Positions 1-6,768 of a stretch of 7,408 nt of DNA are shown piece by piece. The DNA is from Oxalobacteraceae bacterium. GTDB taxonomy: Bacteria > Pseudomonadota > Gammaproteobacteria > Burkholderiales > Burkholderiaceae_D. The translations under genes and the position numbers were made by a program. The stretch spans positions 1 through 7,408 of the forward strand of contig PKWO01000089.1 of the NCBI GenBank assembly GCA_003132085.1, written 5' to 3'. Every line of letters begins with the position of its first letter. The first letter of the stretch is position 1. The notes beneath the pieces were generated by a model, which did not search any database, was not told where the DNA came from, and saw only the letters and a program-made list of their open reading frames with translations.

Positions 1-1031
1 AGCGCGATGGCGCCGCCGTTGACGTTGAGGCGTTCGTGCGCCACACTCAATTCGCGCATCCAGGCCATGGGCACGCAAGCGAAGGCTTCGTTGACCTCGA
101 ACAGGTCGATGTCGGCCAGCGACATGCCGGCTCGCTGCAGGATCCGGCGGGTCGCTGCGATGGGGCCGGTGAGCATCATGGTCGGATCGGAGCCGACAGT
201 GGTGATGGCGCGAATGCGGGCGCGCGCCTTGTAGCCGTGGACCTTGGCGTAATCGGCCGACATCAGCAGCAAGCCGGCCGCGCCGTCGCAGATCTGCGAC
301 GCGTTGCCGGCGGTAATGCGACCGCTATCGGGACGGAAGCTGCCCTTGAGCGTAGCAAGCTTGTCGAGGCTGGTGTCGCGACGTATGGTTTCGTCGATTG
401 CCAAAGTCATCGGCTCGGCGCCTTGGGTTTCGCGCCATTCGTGCACCGGCACGGGCACGATTTCGTGGTCGAAGCGGCCATCGTCGGCGGCTGCGGCTGC
501 GCGCCGGTGGCTGGCGAGGGCGAACTCGTCCATCGCGCGGCGATCCAGTCCCCAGCGGTCGGCGATGCGCTCGGCGGACTCGCCTTGTGCCACCAGTTCG
601 AAGCGCTCGGCCAAGCGCCAGCCATAAAGCTGGCCGTGCACGTCGCGGTTGCCGCCCATCGGCACACGGCTCATGTTCTCGGCGCCACCGGCGACAACGA
701 CGTCGCAGGCGCCAGCAGCGATCTGGCCCACTGCCATGTGGATCGCGGCTTCCGAGGCGCCGCATTTGCGGTCCACGGTCATACCGGGCACCGAATCGGA
801 CCAGCCGGCGCTAAGCAGACCGGTGCGGGCGATGTTGCCGCACTGTTCGCCCACCTGCGTGACGCAGCCGAGGATGACGTCGTCAACCAGCCCGGGTTCG
901 AACTCGTTGCGGACGGCGAGCTGGTTCAGCACATGCGCCATGAGGTGGTCGGCCCGCACATCGGCAAGGCTGCCGCCTTTGCGCCCGATCGGGGTGCGCA
1001 CAGCATCGACGATAACCGTTTCTCGTATCAC
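1..1031 (-). CDS. Thiolase (acetyl-CoA acyltransferase family), 3' end cut by window edge
   Basis: The reverse strand is open from a GTG at 1029-1031 to the left edge, giving 343 full codons of a family that is usually about 380-400 residues. It begins with the thiolase N-terminus VIVDAVRTPIGRKGG (residues 6-20). Cys90 in DRKCGASEA is the expected acyl-accepting nucleophile, AGGAENMSRVPMG lies at 114-126, and VNEAFA is at 313-318. The last residues, NVNGGAIA (336-343), are the start of the C-terminal signature; the GHP histidine and the second catalytic Cys would lie outside the window. The GTG start is favoured because it overlaps the preceding dehydrogenase stop in a GTGA and has AAGGTG five bases upstream. 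The role is thiolytic cleavage of a 3-oxoacyl-CoA to release acetyl-CoA or a related acyl-CoA in the cytoplasm, as the last step of beta-oxidation. The nucleophile context CGASE differs from the usual CxSG. Family assignment is secure; the substrate is unknown. Confidence 0.93.
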   Translation of the reverse strand, partial: MIRETVIVDAVRTPIGRKGGSLADVRADHLMAHVLNQLAVRNEFEPGLVDDVILGCVTQVGEQCGNIARTGLLSAGWSDSVPGMTVDRKCGASEAAIHMAVGQIAAGACDVVVAGGAENMSRVPMGGNRDVHGQLYGWRLAERFELVAQGESAERIADRWGLDRRAMDEFALASHRRAAAAADDGRFDHEIVPVPVHEWRETQGAEPMTLAIDETIRRDTSLDKLATLKGSFRPDSGRITAGNASQICDGAAGLLLMSADYAKVHGYKARARIRAITTVGSDPTMMLTGPIAATRRILQRAGMSLADIDLFEVNEAFACVPMAWMRELSVAHERLNVNGGAIA

Positions 1032-1939
1032 GAGGTCACCTTCAGTCCGGAGCCGGCGACCTTCTGCCCATCATGGTATTGATACACACCACGCCCGCTC
1101 TTGCGGCCGAAGTATCCGGCCGCCACTATCTTGACGATCAGCGGACAGGGGCGGTACTTCTCGCCCAGCGTGCGGTGCAGGTACTGCAGCACCGACAGGC
1201 GCGTGTCCCATCCGGTCAGGTCACCCAGCTCCAGCGGGCCCATCGGATGGTTCAGGCCGCCGCGTAGCGCGGTGTCGATGTCTTCAGCCGACGCTGTGCC
1301 TTCCTGCAGCATGAACATGGCTTCATTGCCAAGCAGTACCGACATGCGACTGGTTGTCAAGCCCGGGGCGTCGTTGACCACCACTACGTCTTTGCACAGG
1401 CGTTCGCCCAGCGCGCGCGATTTGGCAATGGTGTCGTCGCTGGTGGCCAGACCGCGCACGATCTCCAGCAGCTTCATCTTGTGCACCGGGTTGAAGAAGT
1501 GCAGACCGACGACACGCTCGGGACGCCGGGTATGGGCAGCGATCTCGGTCAGGCTCAGTGCAGAGGTGTTGCTGCCGATGATGGCATGCTCGGGCAGCAG
1601 CCGGTCGGCGTCGCGCATGATGGCGGCCTTGATCTCCATCTTTTCGACCACGGTTTCGACCAGCCAGTCGTACGGCTGGGCCGACAAGGTGGCCACTAGG
1701 TCAGTGCTGGTGCGGACGCGGGCAGCGGCCTGCCGGGCCTGCTCCTCGCTCAGTTTTCCCAGGCGCACGCCGTCGCCCAGGATCTTCCCGATCAGCTCGA
1801 CTGCCTTGTTAAGCTGGGCCTCTTGCAGATCAACCAGCGTGACGGCATAGCCGGCCAGGGCGAACGAATGGGCAATGCCAGTGCCCATCTGGCCACCGCC
1901 AACGACGGCGACGCGGGCCGGCTCAGTTGCATTTGACAT
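1028..1939 (-). CDS. NAD-dependent 3-hydroxyacyl-CoA dehydrogenase
   Basis: This 303-residue protein matches the single-domain 3-hydroxyacyl-CoA or 3-hydroxybutyryl-CoA dehydrogenases, which are usually 280-310 residues. An N-terminal Rossmann fold carries VVGGGQMGTGIA (residues 12-23; Gly14, Gly16 and Gly19 form the dinucleotide motif), with Asp37 after the second strand favouring NAD. SNTSALSLTEIA (123-134) and GLHFFNPVHKMKLLEIV (145-161) contain the expected catalytic His147-Glu159 pair. The C-terminal helical domain holds HPMGPLELGDLTGWD (231-245) and ends with GYFGRKSGRGVYQY. The usual Asn in PGFxxNR is Ser197 (PGLTTSR), a variant I believe is common in relatives. It oxidises 3-hydroxyacyl-CoA to 3-oxoacyl-CoA, the step before the overlapping thiolase. 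The ATG is preceded by AAAGGAA at good spacing. It lies 35 bp after the hydratase gene in the same operon. The chain or ring substrate is not predictable. Confidence 0.95.
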   Translation of the reverse strand: MSNATEPARVAVVGGGQMGTGIAHSFALAGYAVTLVDLQEAQLNKAVELIGKILGDGVRLGKLSEEQARQAAARVRTSTDLVATLSAQPYDWLVETVVEKMEIKAAIMRDADRLLPEHAIIGSNTSALSLTEIAAHTRRPERVVGLHFFNPVHKMKLLEIVRGLATSDDTIAKSRALGERLCKDVVVVNDAPGLTTSRMSVLLGNEAMFMLQEGTASAEDIDTALRGGLNHPMGPLELGDLTGWDTRLSVLQYLHRTLGEKYRPCPLIVKIVAAGYFGRKSGRGVYQYHDGQKVAGSGLKVTS

Positions 1940-1974
1940 GGAGTTCCTTTGATTGTTTAAAATGATGAACGGGA

Positions 1975-2763
1975 TCAGCGACCCTTGAAGGCCGGTGGTC
2001 GCTTGTCGCGAAAGGAGGCGGCTGCCTCCTGGCAGTCTTCGGTAGTCGCCAGCAACGCGAACAGGTCACGCTCCAGCTTCAGCCCGGTTTGCATATCCAC
2101 CTCGATGCCGCTGCGTGCGGCTTCCTTGGCGAAGCGGGTGGCGATCGGTGGTTTGGCTGCAATCTTGTTCGCCATGCGACGGGCTTCTTCCTGCAGGGCA
2201 TCGGCATCAGCCACGACGCTAGACACTACGCCCAGGCGATGGGCTTCGGCCGCCCCGATGCGGTCGCCCGTCAGTAGCAGCAGCATGGCCGGCCCCAGGC
2301 CGATCAAACGCGGCAACCGCTGGGTACCACCACCGCCGGGGATCAGGCCCAGTCCTGTTTCGGGCAAGGCAAACACGGCATCTGCGGACGCAATGCGCAG
2401 GTCGCAGGCCAGCGCAATTTCAAAGCCGCCGCCGAGACAGAAGCCATGCACGGCGGCTATCAGCGGCTTGCTGACTTGATCAAAGGCATCGAACCAAGCG
2501 CTGCGTTTTTGCAAACGGCCCTCGATCGCGGTCAGCGGCGCATGCCGCTCACGCAAGTCGGCGCCAGCGCAAAAGCCGCGCGTACCCGCGCCGCACAGCA
2601 CGATGACTCGCACCTCGGGATCGGCATCAAGTTCGCGCAGCGCCGCCGGCACGCCGTGGCGGATGCCGTCGTTGATGGCATTGATCGCCTCGGGGCGGTT
2701 AAGTGTGATCCAGCCGACCGCGCCTTTGCGTTCGACGAGGACGACGGCATTATCGTTTTCCAT
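1975..2763 (-). CDS. Enoyl-CoA hydratase (crotonase family)
   Basis: The 262-residue product has the standard length and layout of a crotonase-fold hydratase. VGWITLNRPEAINAI (residues 16-30) is the N-terminal strand and turn. FCAGADL (64-70) and HGFCLGGGFEIALACD (106-121) form the CoA-binding and oxyanion-hole elements. Both acid/base glutamates of true hydratases appear conserved: Glu115 in GGGFE, and Glu135 in FALPETGLGLIPGGGGTQRL. This makes hydration of a 2-enoyl-CoA to a 3-hydroxyacyl-CoA the most likely reaction, feeding the dehydrogenase encoded next. A cycloalkene-carboxyl-CoA hydratase role (BadK-like) is possible, given the MenB/BadI-like neighbour, but is not demonstrated. The start has a modest AAGAG-type ribosome binding site. 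The gene starts 27 bp after the ligase stop codon. The C-terminus EAAASFRDKRPPAFKGR is typical of the family. Confidence 0.94.
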   Translation of the reverse strand: MENDNAVVLVERKGAVGWITLNRPEAINAINDGIRHGVPAALRELDADPEVRVIVLCGAGTRGFCAGADLRERHAPLTAIEGRLQKRSAWFDAFDQVSKPLIAAVHGFCLGGGFEIALACDLRIASADAVFALPETGLGLIPGGGGTQRLPRLIGLGPAMLLLLTGDRIGAAEAHRLGVVSSVVADADALQEEARRMANKIAAKPPIATRFAKEAARSGIEVDMQTGLKLERDLFALLATTEDCQEAAASFRDKRPPAFKGR

Positions 2764-2790
2764 AATGGCTCTTTTCTGTGGCCACCCGCT

Positions 2791-4446
2791 TCATGCGGGC
2801 AACTTGCCCTCGGCCTTGAGTTTTTCGGTTACCAGCGTGGTCAGCTTGGCCTTGGCGATCTTGCCGCCGGTCGAACGCGGCATGTCCTCGACAATTTCAA
2901 GACGCTCGGGCAACTGCCAGATGGCCAGCTTGCTGTCGGTGAGGAACTGCACCATCTCCTGGAAGCTCAGGCTCCTGCCCGGCTTGAGCATCACGAAGGC
3001 GCAGGCGCGCTCGCCGAGCACCGGATCAGGCATCGCCGCCACCGCGACTTCCAGCACGGCGGGGTGGGTCATCAGCGGCTCCTCGGACGTGCGCGGTGAC
3101 ACGTTGCGACCACCGCGCAGGATCATGTCCTTGATGCGGCCCACGATGCGCAGATAACCATCTGCGTCGAACTGGCCGAGGTCACCGCTCCTGTAGTAAC
3201 CGGCGGCGGTGAAGGCGTTGCGCGTCGCCTGCTCGTCACCAAGGTAACCGTAGGACTTGTCCGGGCCGCGCCAGACCACCTCGCCTGATTCTCCCTGCGC
3301 CACCGGCTTGCCGTCCGGATCCCACAACTGGCAATCACAGCCGCGCACCGTCTTGCCGGCGGTGCTCAGGCGCTTGTGCCTGGGATCGTGGATGCTGGTC
3401 ATGTTCGGTACTCCGGCATCGGTCGCGCCGTACAGCGTCTGGATTTCGCAGCCCATCAGACGCTCGATTTTTTCGGCGGTATCCACGCTCAGTGCTGCGC
3501 CTGCATTGGTGAAGACCTTGAACCTGGCGAAGTCGGCGGGCTTGCGCTTTTCCAGGCCCGGAATCATCAGCGTCAGCTGGGTCGGGATCCCAATGGCCTG
3601 GGTGCAGCCGTAGTCAAGCACCATCTGGATCGCAGCTTCCGGGTCTTTCCAGCGCGGGAGGATGACGGTGGTGGCGCCATATAGCACCGGCGCCAGATGC
3701 CCGTACATGTAACCCGTGGCGCCGGTGCCGGATGGGGCGATGGCGGCCGTGACGTCATCCCGGCCATAGCCGGTGGCTTCGGCATAGCGATCAAGCGCAT
3801 TGAGCAGGTTGTTGCTGCTCCATGGGGAAATTTTTGACAGCGAGGTGGTGCCGCCGGACAGCATCAGCGTGCCCGGCGCATCTGGGTCGGGGCGCTCGGC
3901 GTCGAGTTCCGCAGTGCTGTGCCCATGTGGCTTGAGCAGGTCGATAAAGCTGCGGAAAGCGCCGGGCTTGCCATCCATCACGAAGATGTTCTTTAGCTTG
4001 GGGAGCCGATCGAGCATGCCGGCGATCATCGCGCCATGGTCGAAGTCGCGGTACACGCCCGGGATGATCAATGTGGTGACGTCTGCGGTCCTGAGCGCAT
4101 GCTCGACCTCGATATCGCGCCAGCTGTCGTGCAGGGGCATGTACAAGCGGCCGATGCGCTGTGCAGCCAGGTGAACGATCAGCTGCTCGGGTGCGTTCTT
4201 GCACTGCAGCGCGACGATGCCGCCCTTGGGAATGTTCAGATCCAGCAGGTTGCCGGCAATGGTGTCGATCGTGCGCAGCAACTCGCCATAAGTGATGCGG
4301 CGATCGCCTTCGATGATCGCAACCTTGTTCAAATCCGGCTGCGCGGCCGCACGGAAGCGTTCATAAATCGTCTGGTCTTTCCAGTAGCCTTGTGCTCGGA
4401 ATTGGGCCGCCAGTTCGGGCGGCGTCAGGGGAGTCGTGAGTGCCAT
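2791..4446 (-). CDS. AMP-forming acyl/aryl-CoA ligase (acyl-adenylate family)
   Basis: This 551-residue adenylate-forming enzyme has all the major core motifs. LMLSGGTTSLSK (194-205) is the P-loop-like A3 motif. YGATDAG (339-345) is A5, with Asp343 where Glu is usual. YRSGDL (418-423, Asp422 contacting ribose) is A7, GRIKDMI (436-442) is the hinge A8, and PRSTGGKI (523-530) contains the A10 lysine Lys529. The N-terminal segment YWKDQTIYERF resembles cyclohexanecarboxylate-CoA ligases and 2,3-dihydroxybenzoate-AMP ligases rather than long-chain fatty acyl-CoA synthetases; this is from memory, not a search. It should activate a carboxylic acid with ATP and CoA, as the entry step of the operon. 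Two oddities are a Gly-rich SGTGATG stretch at 239-245 where a motif histidine often lies, and RTSEE at 452-456 in place of the common xEIEx. The ATG has AGGAGC upstream. The gene lies 22 bp after the MenB/BadI-like gene. A cyclic or aromatic carboxylate substrate is inferred from context only. Confidence 0.93.
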   Translation of the reverse strand: MALTTPLTPPELAAQFRAQGYWKDQTIYERFRAAAQPDLNKVAIIEGDRRITYGELLRTIDTIAGNLLDLNIPKGGIVALQCKNAPEQLIVHLAAQRIGRLYMPLHDSWRDIEVEHALRTADVTTLIIPGVYRDFDHGAMIAGMLDRLPKLKNIFVMDGKPGAFRSFIDLLKPHGHSTAELDAERPDPDAPGTLMLSGGTTSLSKISPWSSNNLLNALDRYAEATGYGRDDVTAAIAPSGTGATGYMYGHLAPVLYGATTVILPRWKDPEAAIQMVLDYGCTQAIGIPTQLTLMIPGLEKRKPADFARFKVFTNAGAALSVDTAEKIERLMGCEIQTLYGATDAGVPNMTSIHDPRHKRLSTAGKTVRGCDCQLWDPDGKPVAQGESGEVVWRGPDKSYGYLGDEQATRNAFTAAGYYRSGDLGQFDADGYLRIVGRIKDMILRGGRNVSPRTSEEPLMTHPAVLEVAVAAMPDPVLGERACAFVMLKPGRSLSFQEMVQFLTDSKLAIWQLPERLEIVEDMPRSTGGKIAKAKLTTLVTEKLKAEGKLPA

Positions 4447-4468
4447 TTTCGTTGCTCCTGTTTTTTCT

Positions 4469-5281
4469 TTAACGCCACTTGGAAAAGTCGGGCTTGCGTT
4501 TCTGCAGGAAGGCTTGCGCGCCTTCCTGCTGTTCTCCGGTCTCGAAATAGTTTGGCGCGACCCGTTCCACGACGTCGGAGACGTTGGTGTCGATGTACGA
4601 CTCCATGTGAAGCCGGAACGAGGTCTTGATCGTACGCAGACAGGTCGGGCTGAGCGCGAGCAGTTCGTCGCACCAGCGACGTACCTCGGCGTCGAGTTCG
4701 ACCTGGGGCACCACCGCGTTGACCAACCCCCACTCCATCGCCTTCTGCGCGCTGTAGCGCCGGCATAGCATCCACATCTCGCGTGCGCGCTTGTGGCCGA
4801 TCACGCTGGCCGCATGTGCAACCAGGTAGCCGCCCGCGGGTGAGCCGACGCGTGGCCCGTTTTGGCCGAATACCGAGTGTTCGGCGGCAATGGTGAAATC
4901 ACAGCAGTAGGCCAGGTGATTGCCGGCGCCGATCGCATAGCCGCTGACGCGGGCGATCACGGGCTTCGGATGTTCGACGATCTGGCGCCCGAGATGGAAA
5001 TTCAGGCCTTCCAGTCCACCGCCGGCTTCCCATTCCATATCCCCGCCTGCGCAGAAAGCGCGCTCTCCCACTCCGGTAAACACCACAACGCCGACGGAAT
5101 GATCGGCGCCTGCGCGGTCGAAAGCATCCTTCAATTCCTCCAGCGTGTGGCCCGTGAAAGCATTCAATCTCGACGGACGATTGATGGCAATGGTGGCGAT
5201 TCCGTCGCCGGTCGTATACAGGATGTCGCCGTAAGCGGCGTCTTTTTCATTGGTAGGAAGTCTTTCCGGACTCTCGCTCAT
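4469..5281 (-). CDS. MenB/BadI-like crotonase (possible 2-oxocycloalkanecarboxyl-CoA hydrolase)
   Basis: This 270-residue crotonase-fold protein is closer to the naphthoyl-CoA synthase (MenB) and 2-ketocyclohexanecarboxyl-CoA hydrolase (BadI) branch than to ordinary hydratases. Supporting features are RAFCAGGDMEWE (74-85), KPVIARVSGYAIGAGNHLAYCCD (106-128 region), FGQNGPRVGS (138-147), KRAREMWMLCRRYS (164-177), ELDAEVRRW (195-203) and the tail EGAQAFLQKRKPDFSKW. It lacks the paired hydratase glutamates. MenB-type elements kept are Gly142 (the bicarbonate-site position), Ser147 and Tyr245 in NYFETGE. The SxD Asp that follows the Ser in MenB and BadI is Ala149 here (SPAGGY). BadI opens a beta-keto ring by retro-Dieckmann chemistry, and a similar ring opening is the attractive hypothesis. 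A generic hydratase, isomerase or other C-C hydrolase remains possible. It is the first gene of the minus-strand operon, with GGGGA upstream of its ATG, and it faces the divergent oxygenase promoter. Confidence 0.85.
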   Translation of the reverse strand: MSESPERLPTNEKDAAYGDILYTTGDGIATIAINRPSRLNAFTGHTLEELKDAFDRAGADHSVGVVVFTGVGERAFCAGGDMEWEAGGGLEGLNFHLGRQIVEHPKPVIARVSGYAIGAGNHLAYCCDFTIAAEHSVFGQNGPRVGSPAGGYLVAHAASVIGHKRAREMWMLCRRYSAQKAMEWGLVNAVVPQVELDAEVRRWCDELLALSPTCLRTIKTSFRLHMESYIDTNVSDVVERVAPNYFETGEQQEGAQAFLQKRKPDFSKWR

Positions 5282-5332
5282 TTATGTCCCCATTAGTGTG
5301 CATCCGCACTTGTTCACTCTACGAACGTTTTA

Positions 5333-5361
5333 TTGACATCGTTGTAGCTCGTCACATTAAT
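5333..5361 (+). promoter_or_regulatory. Candidate sigma70 promoter for oxygenase genes (upstream option)
   Basis: A perfect -35 box TTGACA (5333-5338) is followed after 17 bp by ATTAAT (5356-5361), a 4/6 match to TATAAT. The -10 box lies inside the left arm of the palindrome, so a protein bound there would block it. The predicted start is near 5368, which would give a leader of about 69 nt. This is inference from sequence only. Confidence 0.5.
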
Positions 5362-5382
5362 CACTATTGACAACAATGTCAA
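5354..5382 (-). promoter_or_regulatory. Candidate promoter embedded in palindrome, toward CoA operon
   Basis: Because the repeat is perfect, the minus strand carries the same boxes: TTGACA (5382-5377), a 17-bp spacer and TAATGT (5359-5354). The predicted start near 5347 would give a leader of about 66 nt before the MenB/BadI-like gene. The -10 box is weak. I found no better minus-strand promoter in the gap. Confidence 0.35.
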
Positions 5383-5395
5383 TAGTGATTAATGT
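5367..5395 (+). promoter_or_regulatory. Candidate promoter embedded in palindrome, toward oxygenase genes
   Basis: TTGACA (5367-5372), a 17-bp spacer and TAATGT (5390-5395, a weak 3/6 -10 box) place a possible start near 5402, about 35 nt before the oxygenase ATG. The weak -10 box would fit a promoter that needs an activator. It is an alternative to the upstream promoter. Confidence 0.35.
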
Positions 5396-5436
5396 GAAGG
5401 TCAGCCACTTAAAATCAGAAAGAGGAGATCGCATAT

Positions 5437-6753
5437 ATGCACACCAAGATTGCTGACCCATCAACACCGTTGGTCGTTGATGACCTTGAAAATGGCACCT
5501 TCAGGGTAAATCGCCGCGCGTTTACAGACCCCGCTGTCCTGGAGGCTGAACGCAAACTTGTGTTCGATCAATGCTGGCTTTACGTCGGGCACGAATCGGA
5601 ATTGCCGGAACGGGGCTCCTTCATCAAGCGCAAGGTGGGCGGACGACCAGTGATCTTCGTGCGCGACGAGGAGGGCATCGTTCGCGTACTCTTCGACACC
5701 TGTAGCCATCGCGGCAATACACTGGGAACAGCCGCCAGGAGCGGCACGACCAACCGTTTCGTCTGCTTCTACCACGGCTGGACGTTCAACTTGCGCGGAG
5801 CCTTGATCAACGTCCCTGACGAGAAGGCCTGGGGTGGCTGCCTAGACCACGGCAAACTCGGACTGGGCGCACCGCCGCGTCTCGACAATTATCGCGGCTT
5901 GTTCTTCATGAGCGTGAAATCCGACATTGTCGACCTGAAGGCCTATCTGGGTGGCGCCACCGAATATATCGACGACATGATCGACATGACGGACTCTGAG
6001 ATGGCGATCGCCCCCGGGCAGCAGTCGTATTCGATGAAGGCCAACTGGAAGCTCCTGGTCGAGAACAGCGCTGACGTCTATCACGCGCCATTCACGCACC
6101 AGCGCTTCTTCACCCAGTTCATCAAAGACATCGGGGCTGATCTGCAGGAATGGCAAAAAATGGCGCAACAGACGACCGACAACCGGGTCATTGGCTTTGA
6201 AAATGGCCATTCGGTCGTGGACGTGCCCGCTGGGCCGCTGCCAATGAATGCCAGCGACCCCGCGCTCCTGAGTGATTTGCGGCAAAAACTAACGGAGAAG
6301 TATGGCGCCGAACGCGTGGCGCGCATGCTCGACCGCAGCCGCAACCTGATCATCTTCCCAAATCTAATTCTGATCTCTGCCTGGCGCACGATCCGAACCT
6401 TCTACCCGACGTCGACCGACTACATGGAGATTGATGCCTGGGCGTTTGTCGGCAAGAACGACTCGCCGGAGTTGCGCGAAATGCGCTTCAACAATTTCAT
6501 CGCCTTTCTCGGCCCGGCCGGCTTCGGCACGCCGGACGACGTTGAGGCGCTGGATCGCTGCCAGAAGGGCTTCGCCGCCACCGAAATGGCCTGGACCGAT
6601 CTATCGAAAGGCATGAAGCGCCCCGGCGGCGCGCTGGCAAACGATGAGTACCAGATGCGAAACCTGTGGCGTCGCTGGGCCCAGATGATGGATCCGCAAT
6701 ACAAGTCCAGCGACGAGAAGAGCAACGCAATGGCTCCCAATAACCAGCCTTAA
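5437..6753 (+). CDS. Rieske ring-hydroxylating oxygenase, large (alpha) subunit
   Basis: This 438-residue protein has the two-domain layout of aromatic-ring-hydroxylating oxygenase alpha subunits. The Rieske [2Fe-2S] ligands are Cys89 and His91 (CSH) and Cys110 and His113 (CFYHGW). The catalytic domain has ENSADVYHAPFTH (209-221): Asp213 is the bridging residue between subunits, and His216 and His221 are mononuclear iron ligands. The third ligand is probably Asp367 or Asp368 in TPDDVEALDRCQKGF. The N-terminal stretch DPAVLEAERKLVFDQCWLYVGHESELP is reminiscent of p-cumate and benzoate dioxygenase alpha subunits, from memory only. It would add O2 to a ring, using electrons from a ferredoxin/reductase not found here. 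AGAGGAG nine bases upstream supports the ATG. The beta subunit gene follows after 15 bp. The neighbouring CoA-ligase operon suggests an aromatic or alicyclic carboxylate or its CoA ester as substrate. Family is secure; regiochemistry and substrate are unknown. Confidence 0.95.
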   Translation: MHTKIADPSTPLVVDDLENGTFRVNRRAFTDPAVLEAERKLVFDQCWLYVGHESELPERGSFIKRKVGGRPVIFVRDEEGIVRVLFDTCSHRGNTLGTAARSGTTNRFVCFYHGWTFNLRGALINVPDEKAWGGCLDHGKLGLGAPPRLDNYRGLFFMSVKSDIVDLKAYLGGATEYIDDMIDMTDSEMAIAPGQQSYSMKANWKLLVENSADVYHAPFTHQRFFTQFIKDIGADLQEWQKMAQQTTDNRVIGFENGHSVVDVPAGPLPMNASDPALLSDLRQKLTEKYGAERVARMLDRSRNLIIFPNLILISAWRTIRTFYPTSTDYMEIDAWAFVGKNDSPELREMRFNNFIAFLGPAGFGTPDDVEALDRCQKGFAATEMAWTDLSKGMKRPGGALANDEYQMRNLWRRWAQMMDPQYKSSDEKSNAMAPNNQP

Positions 6754-6768
6754 CCGAGGAACCATCCC

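Larger units (their letters stand above)
5352..5397. repeat. Perfect inverted repeat, 21-bp arms, 4-bp spacer; probable operator
   Basis: The left arm at 5352-5372 begins TCACATTAATCAC and ends ATTGACA. The spacer ACAA is 5373-5376, and the right arm at 5377-5397 is the exact reverse complement of the left, ending TTAATGTGA. All 21 positions pair by eye. The inner palindrome TATTGACA-ACAA-TGTCAATA would suit a dimeric helix-turn-helix regulator, and the arm length allows two dimers side by side. It overlaps candidate promoters for both operons, so a regulator bound here could control both. It has no T-run and does not sit after a gene, so a terminator is unlikely. The regulator family cannot be assigned. 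Confidence 0.85.
5282..5436. promoter_or_regulatory. AT-rich divergent intergenic control region
   Basis: These 155 bp separate two divergent start codons and are clearly richer in A+T than the flanking genes. They contain a long perfect inverted repeat, three copies of TATTGACA and candidate sigma70-type promoters on both strands. The oxygenase ribosome binding site AGAGGAG (5421-5427) lies nine bases before its ATG. I see no small gene here. The only upstream ATG on the minus side makes a three-codon frame that stops directly before the MenB/BadI-like start. The arrangement implies that one regulator controls both operons, but no regulator gene is in the window. Confidence 0.85.

Noticed and set aside
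36..1082. Long plus-strand open frame of 348 codons opposite the thiolase
   Set aside because: Its low-complexity Ala/Gly/His-rich translation has no recognisable motifs, whereas the opposite strand encodes a clear thiolase with catalytic residues. It is a GC-rich antisense shadow.
1028..1939. Ser197 replacing the usual Asn in the dehydrogenase PGFxxNR motif
   Set aside because: I believe PGFxTSR variants are common in related 3-hydroxybutyryl-CoA dehydrogenases, and the His-Glu pair is intact, so this is not evidence of lost function.
2446..3157. Plus-strand open frames opposite the hydratase and ligase genes
   Set aside because: They span the junction of two well-supported minus-strand genes, lack family motifs and have no convincing ribosome binding site.
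5352..5397. TCACA and TGTGA at the repeat ends suggested a CRP site
   Set aside because: CRP sites read TGTGA-N6-TCACA. Here the elements are in the opposite order and far apart, so the match is incidental.
5352..5397. The palindrome as an intrinsic terminator or transposon end
   Set aside because: It lies between two start codons, has no T-run and no adjoining transposase or target duplication that I can see. Operator function fits better.
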